From a bacterium (GTDB taxonomy: Bacteria > Sysuimicrobiota > Sysuimicrobiia > Sysuimicrobiales > Segetimicrobiaceae): a stretch of 64,000 nucleotides of DNA. Positions 44,495 through 52,178 of this stretch are shown piece after piece. Numbering within the stretch: the stretch's first letter is position 1; every line of letters starts with the position of its first letter. The notes beneath the pieces are model-generated. The model was not told the DNA's origin and did not search any database. It saw only the letters and a program-made list of their open reading frames with translations. The stretch covers positions 24,953 to 88,952 of the forward strand of contig DATGJN010000088.1 in the NCBI GenBank assembly GCA_035295165.1, given 5' to 3'. A program made the translations under genes and the position numbers.

Positions 44495-45523
44495 TTATGC
44501 CGGCGGCTGGTCGTTCAGGATCTCCGACCCGAACGGCAACACCCCGGGCACCAGCCACTTGGTCCACATCTCATCGACCTTGGCCTGATAGTAGTCGATG
44601 TCGTCGTCGGTGAAGTGCGCGAACCGGCCCTGCTTCAGCAGATAGTCGCGCACGGGGAGCCGCTTCTGCCGCCCTTGGGCGATCTGCTTCGACTTGCCGT
44701 ACAACCGCAGTTGGTGGTCCTCCACCTCGAAGAGCGGAAAGATCCCCGTGAGCACCGCGAGCTCGCCCAACTCGTGCGACTGCATCGGATCGTAGTCCCA
44801 TCCCTTCGGGCACGGATCGAACGAGTGGATGAACGTCGGCCCGCCGATGCTGAGCGCCTTGCGGATTCGGTTCATGAAGTCGACCGCATAGCTCGCGCAC
44901 ACCGTGCCGACGTACCGGCACTCGGAGTGCCCCGCCGCCAACATCGCCGCGGTGTTCTTCTTCCAGCGGCGGTGCAGGATGCGTTTCGCCTTGCCGGCCG
45001 GGCTGAACGACGTGTACGCGCCGTAGGGCGTGCTGCCCGAGGCCTGAATGTCGGTGTTGGCGTACGACTCGTTGTCGTACAGCAGAATCAGGTGGTTGTA
45101 CTCGGTGTGCTGCAGCGCCGCCGAGATCGCCGACAGACCCATATCCGCGCCACCGCCGTCGCCGCAGAAGGAGATCACGTTGATCGGCTCGGTCTTGATC
45201 TTGCCCTTCCGCATCAGCGCCTTGTAGCCCGCCGCGGTCCCGACCGCGGCCGAGCCGGACGAGCCGAGCTGGGTGTGCATCCACGGCACGACCCACGGCG
45301 TGCTGTAGTACGTGGTGTTGGCGACGTACATGCATCCGGTGCTGCCGAGCACGACCGTGCGCGGCCCGGCCGCCTTCACCATCAGCTTCATCACCAGGGC
45401 GGACTCGCAGCCCTGGCACGTCCGGTGCCCCGACGTATAGTATTCCTCGAGCGGCACCCGCTTCACGCCCTTGAACGGTTCAAGGACCGGCAGCGGTGTG
45501 GCGGTCGTCTCAGGACTGTCCAT
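44495..45523 (-). CDS. porB: 2-oxoacid:ferredoxin oxidoreductase, beta subunit
   Basis: 342 residues. Thiamine-diphosphate subunit: SFCGDGGGADMGLSAISAALQHTEYNHLILLYDNESYANT is the TPP/metal loop and the nearby conserved Asn. Cysteines for a [4Fe-4S] cluster appear as CQGCES near the N-terminus, with further ones in GSTGCMY and TVCASYAVD. It oxidises a 2-oxoacid (pyruvate, oxalate or similar) and gives electrons to ferredoxin. AGGAGGG lies before ATG 45523. Last gene of the por operon. Confidence 0.9.
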   Translation of the reverse strand: MDSPETTATPLPVLEPFKGVKRVPLEEYYTSGHRTCQGCESALVMKLMVKAAGPRTVVLGSTGCMYVANTTYYSTPWVVPWMHTQLGSSGSAAVGTAAGYKALMRKGKIKTEPINVISFCGDGGGADMGLSAISAALQHTEYNHLILLYDNESYANTDIQASGSTPYGAYTSFSPAGKAKRILHRRWKKNTAAMLAAGHSECRYVGTVCASYAVDFMNRIRKALSIGGPTFIHSFDPCPKGWDYDPMQSHELGELAVLTGIFPLFEVEDHQLRLYGKSKQIAQGRQKRLPVRDYLLKQGRFAHFTDDDIDYYQAKVDEMWTKWLVPGVLPFGSEILNDQPPA

Positions 45524-45535
45524 CGTGTCTCCCTC

Positions 45536-46765
45536 CTATGAGCGGACACCGATCCAGGTGGTGGTTCGTGGGGACATCCCGGTCTCGGCCGCCTTGCGTG
45601 TCAACTCGAACATCTCCCGCACGTTCGGAATCGTCACCTCGCGCCCGCCGAGGCCGCCGATGAAACCCACGACGGGGGGACGCCGGTCTTGCGCGTACAG
45701 CGTCGCGCGGATCTCGTTCGCGAGCACACCGCTGTGGAACGGCGACCCCATCGAGAAGTCCCGGTCGATGACGCCGACGGCCCGAAAGCGGGAGAGCAGC
45801 GCACCGAGCCCGTCGTGGTCGAAGGGTCGGAACCACCGTACCCGCACGAACCCGACCTTCTGCCCCTGTTCCCGGAGCTTACGCACCACGACGCGCACGG
45901 GCATCGAGAGCGTGCCCATGCCGACGAGCACGATCTCCGCGTCGTCCGTGTAGTACTCCTCAAAGAACGGGCTGCCTGTGCCGCGGCCGAAGATCGCGCG
46001 GAACTCCTTCCACGCCTCCTCGATCACACCGTGGGCGTGGCGCATCGCCTCGTCGGTCTGGCGCCGGATCTCCATCAGCCAGTCCTCGTTCACCTGCGGC
46101 GCGATCGTGATCGGATTGTCGGGGTGGAAAACCATGTTGCCGCGATTGTACGGCGGAAGGAACTTGTCCACCCACGACCGCGGGGGGACCTTTACGAGCG
46201 ATTGGGAGTGGGTCAGGAACGCACCGTCGGTGCTGATCGCTACCGGCAGGTACACGCGCCGGTCTTCCGCGACACGGTACGCCATGAGCGTCGTGTCGAG
46301 AGCCTCCTGGGCGGTATCCACCCACACGTGCAGCCAACCGAGGTCGCGCGCCGCAAGCGCGTCGTTGTGTTCCGTCCCGAACGCGCCCGGATCGTCGAGC
46401 GCGCGGTTCCCCACCATGGCGATCAACGGCAGCCGCAGCGCTGGCGTGACCGCGATCGCCTCGAACGCGTAGCACCAACCGACCCCGCTGCTGCCGCACA
46501 GCGCCCGCGCCCCCACCGCCGACGCGTGCTTGGCGATCTCGAACTGGCTGTGCTCGCTCTCGGCGACGATGTACTCGGCGTCCTGCTCGCCGTCGGCGAT
46601 CTGCTTCGCGACGTACTGCATCAGCGTGTCGTACGGCCGGATCGGGTACGCCGTCAGCACGTCGACGTCGACGAGCTTGGTGGCCACCGCCACCGCCTCG
46701 CTGCCGCTGATCAGCGCCTCCTGCTCCACTTCGGCGGGCCGCGCGACCGCGGCGTCTGCGTCCAT
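45536..46765 (-). CDS. porA: 2-oxoacid:ferredoxin oxidoreductase, alpha subunit
   Basis: 409 residues. PorA fold: ISGSEAVAVATKLVDVDVLTAYPIRP at the N-terminus, AESEHSQFEIAKHASAVGARALCGSSGVG as the substrate-site block, VGNRALDDPGAFGTEHNDALAARD, and a C-terminal transketolase-like domain ending with FIGGLGGREV. It starts at ATG 46765, overlapping the gamma-delta stop by one base. It forms the catalytic pair with porB. The region around YPIRP instead of the YPITPSS of pyruvate enzymes hints at another substrate, such as oxalate. Confidence 0.9.
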   Translation of the reverse strand: MDADAAVARPAEVEQEALISGSEAVAVATKLVDVDVLTAYPIRPYDTLMQYVAKQIADGEQDAEYIVAESEHSQFEIAKHASAVGARALCGSSGVGWCYAFEAIAVTPALRLPLIAMVGNRALDDPGAFGTEHNDALAARDLGWLHVWVDTAQEALDTTLMAYRVAEDRRVYLPVAISTDGAFLTHSQSLVKVPPRSWVDKFLPPYNRGNMVFHPDNPITIAPQVNEDWLMEIRRQTDEAMRHAHGVIEEAWKEFRAIFGRGTGSPFFEEYYTDDAEIVLVGMGTLSMPVRVVVRKLREQGQKVGFVRVRWFRPFDHDGLGALLSRFRAVGVIDRDFSMGSPFHSGVLANEIRATLYAQDRRPPVVGFIGGLGGREVTIPNVREMFELTRKAAETGMSPRTTTWIGVRS

Positions 46766-47943
46766 TACTCGCCACCCCCTTCGCCGCCGGACCCGGCGCG
46801 CAGCTTGGCGACCTGCTCCTGGTACTGACCGCGGTACCGAAACCCGTGCGAGCGCTCGGGCTGGGTCGCGGTCAGCTGATGCACCCAGGCCGCGTACGCC
46901 TTCTGGTCCGTCTTGTACCGCTCCCACTGGCTCTTGTGGTCGGTGAACGCGGCCTCGTTCACCATCGTGATGCACGCATCCACGGGGCACACCGCCGCGC
47001 AGACCCCGCACCCGCAGCAGGCCTCCGCGTTCAGGTCGTATGTCTGCTCGGGGGTGACGTCGAAACACGCGTCGGGGCACTGGAGCCAGCACAGCGTGCA
47101 CTTCACGCACTTATCGAAGTCGACCACCGGCCGCATCGTACGGGTGGAGAACTTCTTGAAGTACGGGTTTCGTGCAGGCCGGTAGCCGCCGACCTGATCG
47201 CCGACCGTCATCGCCTCACCGAGCGGCATCGCGTCGACGGTCACGCCCTCGCGCATCGTCGTCCAGCCCGGCAGGTCGAACCGGTAGGGCACCTCTGGGT
47301 TCCCCTCGTCGGGACGGACGATACGGATCTCTGTCTGCTCGTACGCGCGGCGGGCGGAGGTGACCTTCAGATCGTCCTTCCACTCTTCCTTAACCGCCTT
47401 GAGCATCGCGTCCAGGCTCACCAGGTCGGGGCAGACCTTCGCGAGCGCGCCGAGGATCCGGACGTCGGTGTGGTCGTTCTTGTAGACCCACAGGCCGGAA
47501 AAACTGGGCACCGCGGGGATCACGGCGAGGCGGTACGGGAATGGCTTCTGGTGGCAGAACTTGATGATTTCGTCGGCGGGGAGCGTCGATGTCACGACCA
47601 GCACGCCGTTCTCGCGGACCTTCTCGTTGATGGGCTGGAGGCCGTACCATGCCCAGGACTCCACGCCTTTGCAGAGCATATCGTCGACGGCGATCGTCAC
47701 GTCGGTCTCGCGCGGCTCGTACTGCGCCATGCTCAGCTCGAGCTCGTCCTGATCGGGCGCGACGATCGCGAAGTTCTTGGCCGGCACCCCGTTGCGCTCC
47801 GGGGAGTCGCCGTATCGTCCGAACGCGATGCCGATCTTGCCGTCTCTCCGCGCGGCCAGTACGACGCCCCGACTGATGTTCTTCGCCAGCGTTTTCTGGA
47901 AAATCCCTCGGTAGACGATCTCTACCGAGACAGCGCGTCCCAT
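46765..47943 (-). CDS. 2-oxoacid:ferredoxin oxidoreductase, fused gamma-delta subunit
   Basis: 392 residues. The N-terminal gamma domain (VEIVYRGIFQKTLAKNISRGVVLAA... to about residue 190) continues into a ferredoxin domain with two clusters: CVKCTLCWLQCPDACF and CCGCGVCAAVCPVDACI, near residues 285-340. In most PFOR/VOR enzymes gamma and delta are separate genes; fusion is known in oxalate oxidoreductase of Moorella. AAGGAGGTG stands before the ATG. It overlaps the regulator gene by 22 bases and the alpha gene by one, so the four are translated as one unit. Confidence 0.9.
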   Translation of the reverse strand: MGRAVSVEIVYRGIFQKTLAKNISRGVVLAARRDGKIGIAFGRYGDSPERNGVPAKNFAIVAPDQDELELSMAQYEPRETDVTIAVDDMLCKGVESWAWYGLQPINEKVRENGVLVVTSTLPADEIIKFCHQKPFPYRLAVIPAVPSFSGLWVYKNDHTDVRILGALAKVCPDLVSLDAMLKAVKEEWKDDLKVTSARRAYEQTEIRIVRPDEGNPEVPYRFDLPGWTTMREGVTVDAMPLGEAMTVGDQVGGYRPARNPYFKKFSTRTMRPVVDFDKCVKCTLCWLQCPDACFDVTPEQTYDLNAEACCGCGVCAAVCPVDACITMVNEAAFTDHKSQWERYKTDQKAYAAWVHQLTATQPERSHGFRYRGQYQEQVAKLRAGSGGEGGGE

Positions 47944-48686
47944 GGCACACCTCCTTGCGCGGGGGCTTCCGCGGATCCCCCGGCCGGGAACAGAATCGTC
48001 TCGATCTCCTCGATGTGCGCGCGCATGGCGTCCGCCGCGCCATCCGGATCCCGCCGCCGGATCGCGGCAAGGATGCGGCGGTGTCCCTGGAGCGACTTCT
48101 CCGCGCGGCCCGGCCCCTCGAGCGACCGGACCCGGCTCTCGCGCAGCAAGTCCATGAGGATATCCACGGTGCGCAGCACGACCCGATTCTTGGCCGCGGT
48201 CGCGACGCGGTAGTGGAACGCGTTGTCCTCGTCGATCGCGATCTCGCCGGCCCGCACGCGCGCCGCGTGTCTGGCGACGATCTCCTCGAGCGCCCGGACG
48301 TCGTCCGCGGTCGCGCGAAACGCCGCCGCCCGGGCGAGTGGCGGTTCAAGCATCTTGCGCATGTCGAAGAGGTCGGCGGTGAGATCCTTGGACGCGGTCA
48401 ACGCGTCCGCGAGCGGGCTGACGATCGCGTCAATAGGGATCTGCCGGACGACCGTCCCTTCCCCGTGTCGTGGCTCCACCAGGCCGCGCACCTCGAGCAC
48501 GCGGATCGCGTCGCGGACCGAGGTGCGGCTCACGCCAAACACCTCGGCGAGATCACGCTCGGGGGGAAGGCGGTCGCCGGGCTTTAGGCGACCCTCCGCG
48601 ATCAGCCGGTGGATCTGGGCCGCGATCTCCGCGTAGACTTTCGTCTTGCGGACGGGCGCGAGGTCCTCCCGAACGGGTCGCGCCAT
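47922..48686 (-). CDS. FadR/GntR-family regulator of the por operon
   Basis: 254 residues. Winged helix of the GntR family at residues 15-85: VYAEIAAQIHRLIAEGRLKPGDRLPPERDLAEVFGVSRTSVRDAIRVLEVRGLVE. The all-helical FCD domain follows, with the His/Asp metal-site residues in EDNAFHYRVA and GHRRILAAI. Such proteins sense organic acids. It is first gene of the operon with porGD, porA and porB, so it probably responds to the enzyme's substrate and controls its own operon through the two sites at 48795-48831. Confidence 0.9.
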   Translation of the reverse strand: MARPVREDLAPVRKTKVYAEIAAQIHRLIAEGRLKPGDRLPPERDLAEVFGVSRTSVRDAIRVLEVRGLVEPRHGEGTVVRQIPIDAIVSPLADALTASKDLTADLFDMRKMLEPPLARAAAFRATADDVRALEEIVARHAARVRAGEIAIDEDNAFHYRVATAAKNRVVLRTVDILMDLLRESRVRSLEGPGRAEKSLQGHRRILAAIRRRDPDGAADAMRAHIEEIETILFPAGGSAEAPAQGGVPWDALSR

Positions 48687-48794
48687 GTCGGGTCGGAACG
48701 AAGCGATCGGCTGGTCCTCCGTTTGCCTGGGAGCGCACGCGCCCCGCCGTTTGAATAGATTTGCAAAATGGCCGGCCGGCGCGACTTGATCGGT

Positions 48795-48805
48795 CGGTCC
48801 GACCT
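48795..48805. promoter_or_regulatory. FadR-type operator candidate, copy 1
   Basis: CGGTCCGACCT: contains the palindromic core GGTC-C-GACC. It lies 110-120 bases upstream of the FadR/GntR-family regulator. It shares nine of eleven bases with copy 2, whose centre is 26 bases away, about two and a half helical turns. Confidence 0.45.
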
Positions 48806-48820
48806 CAACAGATGGCCCAG

Positions 48821-48831
48821 TGGTCCGACCA
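48821..48831. promoter_or_regulatory. FadR-type operator candidate, copy 2
   Basis: TGGTCCGACCA: a perfect palindrome around C and identical to the core of known FadR-subfamily sites (TGGTnnnACCA, as for FadR and PdhR). It stands upstream of the regulator of the por operon, before the IS target duplication. Confidence 0.6.
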
Positions 48832-48871
48832 CCTGACGTTTCATTTTAGTGACCATCGCGACGGCGTGTCA

Positions 48872-48879
48872 ACTCTAGT
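48872..48879. repeat. Target-site duplication, left copy (ACTCTAGT)
   Basis: Eight-base ACTCTAGT directly before the IS1595-family left end, matched exactly by 51116-51123 directly after the right end. An eight-base duplication is the usual length for this family. Confidence 0.9.
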
Positions 48880-48907
48880 GGCAATTATCCCCTTGACGGC
48901 AGTACTG
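48880..48907. repeat. Left terminal inverted repeat of the IS element
   Basis: Begins GGCAATTATCCCCTTGA and includes a -35 box (TTGACG) reading inward, which overlaps the repeat. About 20 of the 28 bases match the reversed right end. Confidence 0.85.
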
Positions 48908-48921
48908 CCGTGTGGTATATA
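48893..48921 (+). promoter_or_regulatory. Inward promoter at the IS left end
   Basis: TTGACG (48893-48898), 17-base spacer, TATATA (48916-48921). Near-consensus sigma-70 type, 24 bases before the first IS gene, which has GGGGGG-type ribosome site upstream of ATG 48945. A 14-bp palindrome fills most of the spacer. Confidence 0.75.
48897..48910. promoter_or_regulatory. Perfect palindrome in the IS promoter spacer (operator candidate)
   Basis: CGGCAGTACTGCCG is a perfect 14-bp palindrome placed between the -35 and -10 boxes, a position where a bound repressor would block RNA polymerase. The small protein encoded first in the IS, or the transposase, could be the binder. Confidence 0.55.
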
Positions 48922-48944
48922 TAAATCGAGAGGGGGGATAGCAA

Positions 48945-49160
48945 ATGGCGGGCTCCTGTCCAAAGTGCGATGCTGTCGTGAACTCTGTACGTATGGAAGA
49001 AGTACTTATCTTCGGCCCCGATGGAGCACAATGGAAAGGCGTCAAGTACGTTTGCCTCTCTTGCGATTCTGTGTTGAGCGTCTCGCTCGATCCTGTATCG
49101 ATGGATGCCGATCTTGTTGATGATCTTTTTGACGCTCTCCGTAAGGATCGAGAGCAGTAA
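48945..49160 (+). CDS. Small zinc-ribbon protein carried by the IS element
   Basis: 71 residues. CPKC at 5-8 and CLSC at 37-40 form a zinc ribbon, with an acidic C-terminal helix (DADLVDDLFDALRK). No family name known to me. It is the first gene behind the IS promoter, 60 bases before the transposase, with GGAGGGG-like site six bases before the ATG. It may regulate transposition through the palindrome in the promoter. Codon usage is AT-richer than neighbouring chromosomal genes. Confidence 0.65.
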   Translation: MAGSCPKCDAVVNSVRMEEVLIFGPDGAQWKGVKYVCLSCDSVLSVSLDPVSMDADLVDDLFDALRKDREQ

Positions 49161-49220
49161 TGCCATTCTTATTTCTGGCGTCGATATTGCGAAGTTTACG
49201 TCTCATAAAAGGTTCCTCCA

Positions 49221-50147
49221 ATGTCCAAGGTTAATCGAAACGAACCAGTCCGGTCCACGGCGTCCGAATCGCGCACGTCGCTTATGGAGTTTGAACAGCA
49301 ATTCCCAAATGACGCGGCGTGTCTGGACTACTTGGTGCAGACCTTGTACCCGAACGGGATCTTTTGCCCGAAGTGTCAGAAGGTCACGAAGCATCATCGG
49401 AACGCCAAGCGCCCGTCGTACTCGTGCCAGTATTGCGGCCACCATGAACACCCAATGGTGGGAACGATCTTTCAGGATTCCGCGACCTCGTTGAAACTGT
49501 GGATGTACGCCATCTATCTCATGTCTAGCACACGATGCGGGATCTCCGCGAAGCAGCTGGAACGCGAATTGGGCGTGACCTATAAGACAGCATGGAGAAT
49601 GTTCAACAAGATCCGGTCGCTCATGACGCAGGATCCGTCGCCTCTGTTCGGACGCGTCGAGATGGACGAAACCTATTTCGGACCGCGTGGTTCGCGTGGT
49701 GGGCGTCCTGCGCCGGGAGGATCCAAGGTCCCAGTTCTCGGAATGGCGCAGCGGAAGTGGTGGCTGTATCCCGGACGCGTTGCGGCCACAGTCGTTCCCG
49801 ATATTAGTCGGGACACGCTCCGGCCCCACTTCCGAGCACGGATTCTGCCGAAGGCCATCGTGTACACGGACGAATTGCCCGTCTACAACAAACTCCGCGA
49901 CATGGGATTCCGTGACTCGCGGATTCACCACTCGCAGAAGGTCTACGCACGCGGGGACGTGCACACGAACACTGTAGAAGGCTTCTGGGCTTTGCTTAAG
50001 AACGGGATTAGCGGGGTCTATCACGGCGTCTCGACCAAGCATCTACAAGCCTACTTGGACGAATACGCGTTCCGCTACAACAACCGGACGGACCCGAAGG
50101 GCGTCTTTAACGTGCTGCTCGGTCGGGTGAGGAAGGCCGTTTCTTGA
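49221..50147 (+). CDS. IS1595-family transposase
   Basis: 308 residues. N-terminal zinc ribbon (CPKC at 49-52, CQYC at 69-72), a helix-turn-helix region (GISAKQLERELGVTYKTAWRMFNKI), then the DDE nuclease: Asp149 (VEMDETYFG), Asp217 (VYTDELPVY) and Glu253 (TNTVEGFWALLK). IRs and duplications match the family. The catalytic residues are intact, so the element may still be active. Start ATG 49221; no in-frame stop. Confidence 0.95.
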   Translation: MSKVNRNEPVRSTASESRTSLMEFEQQFPNDAACLDYLVQTLYPNGIFCPKCQKVTKHHRNAKRPSYSCQYCGHHEHPMVGTIFQDSATSLKLWMYAIYLMSSTRCGISAKQLERELGVTYKTAWRMFNKIRSLMTQDPSPLFGRVEMDETYFGPRGSRGGRPAPGGSKVPVLGMAQRKWWLYPGRVAATVVPDISRDTLRPHFRARILPKAIVYTDELPVYNKLRDMGFRDSRIHHSQKVYARGDVHTNTVEGFWALLKNGISGVYHGVSTKHLQAYLDEYAFRYNNRTDPKGVFNVLLGRVRKAVS

Positions 50148-50274
50148 TGACCTTGCCAAGATCGCGGAGAAACTGCTCACGCGTGGGGACTGGAATCTCC
50201 AGTCCCTTTTGCGTGGTCTGGGACGGTTCGCCTTCGCGGACCAGCGATTTTCGCTTGCGCTTCTTTGTCGCCAT
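50107..50274 (-). CDS. 55-residue basic ORF, convergent to the transposase
   Basis: ATG 50274, stop TAA at 50107; 55 residues. N-terminus is strongly basic (MATKKRKRKSLVREGEP), the middle is KGLEIPVPTREQFLRDLGKV, the end basic again. It overlaps the transposase 3' end by 41 bases. GGGG lies upstream of the ATG. Codons are well-formed and the third-base choice is coherent, so a short expressed protein is plausible. Alternative: shadow of the transposase tail; but most of the ORF lies outside it. Confidence 0.55.
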   Translation of the reverse strand: MATKKRKRKSLVREGEPSQTTQKGLEIPVPTREQFLRDLGKVIKKRPSSPDRAAR

Positions 50275-50307
50275 TGTGACCCCATTTTATCATGTAGTCT
50301 GAGATCC

Positions 50308-51066
50308 GTGCCCAAGGCCTGCGTGTTTTGCGGATCATCCATATCCAAAATCACCGGGGAACACGTTATCCCCGAATGGATTGGGAAACTGTTCCCTGAA
50401 GAAGACCGCATGACATACGGCATCGTCCAACCAGACGGATCTATTAAAGACTTCCAGATGAGACCTTTCCAACAGACGGTGAACGTGGTTTGCGAACAAT
50501 GCAACACCGGATGGATGGCCGATCTCGAAAGATCCGTCAAACCGAAACTTGGCCCCATGATCCAATCGGCTCGCGTCACTCGGCTAACTCCTTGGACGCA
50601 AAAATCGCTTGCAACGTGGGCTGTAAAGACGGCACTTGTGATGCAACATCTTCACGCGTCCCAACGCGTCATACCAGAATCGGAACATCGACGCTTCTAT
50701 GCGATACAACAACCCCCGCCAGGATACGGCGTCTTTGTGGCTCACACTTCTCCTGACATTGGCGGGGGACGGAAGGCATTGGCGATTTCCCGTACGCGAA
50801 TTGATTGGTACCGTATTCGAGGAGCAGATCGGATGTCGTTCGATATCCGGTTTGCAATCGGTCACGTCGTCTTCAACGTGCTCGGGAATAATTTGCCCAT
50901 GCCAATGAATGTCCAATTCCCCGAAGACCTCGGGAAGTTTGCGCAGCGAATCTGGCCGATACAGCAACGTGTAACGTGGCCGCCCAAAGAAATGGTCGGA
51001 ACCCAAACTCCCCTGCATGATCTTTCTGGGGTCCCGTTGGAAGAGAAACCCCCAAGCAGATCGTAG
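50308..51066 (+). CDS. HNH-endonuclease-like protein carried by the IS element
   Basis: 252 residues from GTG 50308. CVFCGSS and CEQCNTGW frame a segment GEHVIPEWIGKLF; the C-x2-C, His and second C-x2-C pattern matches the zinc-ribbon HNH-like fold seen in phage and IS cargo genes. The C-terminal 170 residues have no recognised domain. Metal-dependent cleavage of DNA is possible, but the full catalytic His-Asn-His set is not certain. The start is uncertain: ATG 50209 would extend it but lies antisense to the 55-residue ORF. It ends 49 bases from the right end of the IS. Confidence 0.6.
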   Translation: MPKACVFCGSSISKITGEHVIPEWIGKLFPEEDRMTYGIVQPDGSIKDFQMRPFQQTVNVVCEQCNTGWMADLERSVKPKLGPMIQSARVTRLTPWTQKSLATWAVKTALVMQHLHASQRVIPESEHRRFYAIQQPPPGYGVFVAHTSPDIGGGRKALAISRTRIDWYRIRGADRMSFDIRFAIGHVVFNVLGNNLPMPMNVQFPEDLGKFAQRIWPIQQRVTWPPKEMVGTQTPLHDLSGVPLEEKPPSRS

Positions 51067-51087
51067 GCGATTACCGAAATCCATGTT

Positions 51088-51115
51088 CGGTACGTCCCTC
51101 AAAGGGACAATTGCC
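51088..51115. repeat. Right terminal inverted repeat of the IS element
   Basis: Read leftward from 51115 it begins GGCAATTGTCCCTTTGA, matching the left end at 15 of 17 bases. Confidence 0.85.
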
Positions 51116-51123
51116 ACTCTAGT
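51116..51123. repeat. Target-site duplication, right copy (ACTCTAGT)
   Basis: ACTCTAGT, identical to 48872-48879, directly after the right end of the element. Confirms a complete transposition event with no loss at the ends. Confidence 0.9.
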
Positions 51124-51150
51124 CGCGAATCGATCTGTTTATTAATATGA

Positions 51151-51179
51151 TTGACAAATTCAAGTAGATGTTTGATTAT
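51151..51179 (+). promoter_or_regulatory. Promoter of the MarR-GNAT gene
   Basis: TTGACA (51151-51156), 17-base spacer, GATTAT (51174-51179), in an AT-rich patch, 73 bases before the ATG of the MarR-GNAT gene. The region lies just outside the IS right end, so the insertion removed whatever lay further upstream. Confidence 0.6.
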
Positions 51180-51251
51180 GGCAATTAATTACAAACCGGT
51201 CTTGGAATGGTTCGTCGAACGCGATACCACGACAACTGGAGGGTGCCGGCG

Positions 51252-52178
51252 ATGGACGACAGCGAGTTCGACGCCCGCGTCCGCGCGGTACGACGCTTCA
51301 ACCGATTCTACACCCAGAAAATCGGCGTTGTCGGCAGGTATCTCAAGAGCCCGTTCTCGTTGGCCGAAGTGCGCGTGCTCTACGAGCTGGCGCACCGCGA
51401 CGGCCTGACCGCGACGCAGCTGGGGCGAGAGCTCGGGCTCGATCTCGGGTATCTCAGCCGCATCCTCCGGGGGTTCGAGCGGCGCCACCTCATCACGCGG
51501 GAACCGTCCGAGTCCGACGGTCGGCAAAGTTTCGTCTCGTTGACGGCCGAGGGACGTCACGCGTTTGCGCCGCTCGACGCGCGGTCTCGCGACGAAATCG
51601 GCGAGCTCCTCGCCCCTCTCGACGAGAGCGCGCAGGCGCGCCTGGTCGAAGCGATGCACACCGTCGAGGCCCTACTCGGCGCGTCCTCGGAGTTGCCGGC
51701 GCCGTACATCCTGAGACCGCACCAGCCCGGTGACATGGGGTGGGTCATCCACCGGCACGGCGTCTTGTACGCGCAGGAGTATGGATGGGACGAGCAATTC
51801 GAGGCGCTGGTCGCGGAGATCGCCGCCAAGTTCATCCAGCACTTCGATCCGAAGCGGGAGCGGTGCTGGATCGCCGAGCGGGACGGCGAAATCGTGGGCT
51901 CGGTCTTTGTCGTCCGGGAGTCGGATGAGGTCGCCCGGCTCCGATTGATGCTCGTCGAGCCCTCGGCGCGCGGTCTTGGCCTCGGAAGCCGCCTGGTCCA
52001 GGAATGCATTGGCTTCGCCAAGCGGGCCGGGTACCGGAAGATGACGCTGTGGACGAACAGTGTGTTGCTCGCCGCGCGGCGTATCTACGAGCGGGCCGGT
52101 TTCCGGGTCGTACGTGAGGAACTCCATCACAGCTTCGGGCACGACCTCGTCGGAGAGACATGGGATCTAGACCTCTGA
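51252..52178 (+). CDS. MarR-GNAT fusion protein
   Basis: 308 residues. N-terminal MarR winged helix (residues 1-150: LAEVRVLYELAHRDGLTATQLGRELGLDLGYLSRILRGFERRHLI), C-terminal GNAT acetyltransferase with the acetyl-CoA loop (VEPSARGLGLGSRLVQECI) and final strands. This fused type may both bind DNA and acetylate small molecules or proteins; specific target unknown. Start ATG 51252 with GGAGGG before it. It is followed by an EamA transporter that overlaps its stop by 19 bases, which could be its export partner. Confidence 0.88.
   Translation: MDDSEFDARVRAVRRFNRFYTQKIGVVGRYLKSPFSLAEVRVLYELAHRDGLTATQLGRELGLDLGYLSRILRGFERRHLITREPSESDGRQSFVSLTAEGRHAFAPLDARSRDEIGELLAPLDESAQARLVEAMHTVEALLGASSELPAPYILRPHQPGDMGWVIHRHGVLYAQEYGWDEQFEALVAEIAAKFIQHFDPKRERCWIAERDGEIVGSVFVVRESDEVARLRLMLVEPSARGLGLGSRLVQECIGFAKRAGYRKMTLWTNSVLLAARRIYERAGFRVVREELHHSFGHDLVGETWDLDL

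Larger units (their letters stand above)
48880..51115. mobile_element. Complete IS1595-family insertion sequence with accessory genes
   Basis: 2236 bases. Terminal inverted repeats GGCAATTATCCCCTTGA (left) and GGCAATTGTCCCTTTGA (right, reversed) match at 15 of 17 bases, and partly beyond. Perfect 8-bp duplications flank it. Inside: a small zinc-ribbon gene, the DDE transposase, a convergent 55-residue ORF and an HNH-like gene. Its GC content is visibly lower than the rest of the window, a sign of arrival from elsewhere. It sits between the por regulator and a MarR-GNAT gene, both of which point away from it. Confidence 0.93.
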
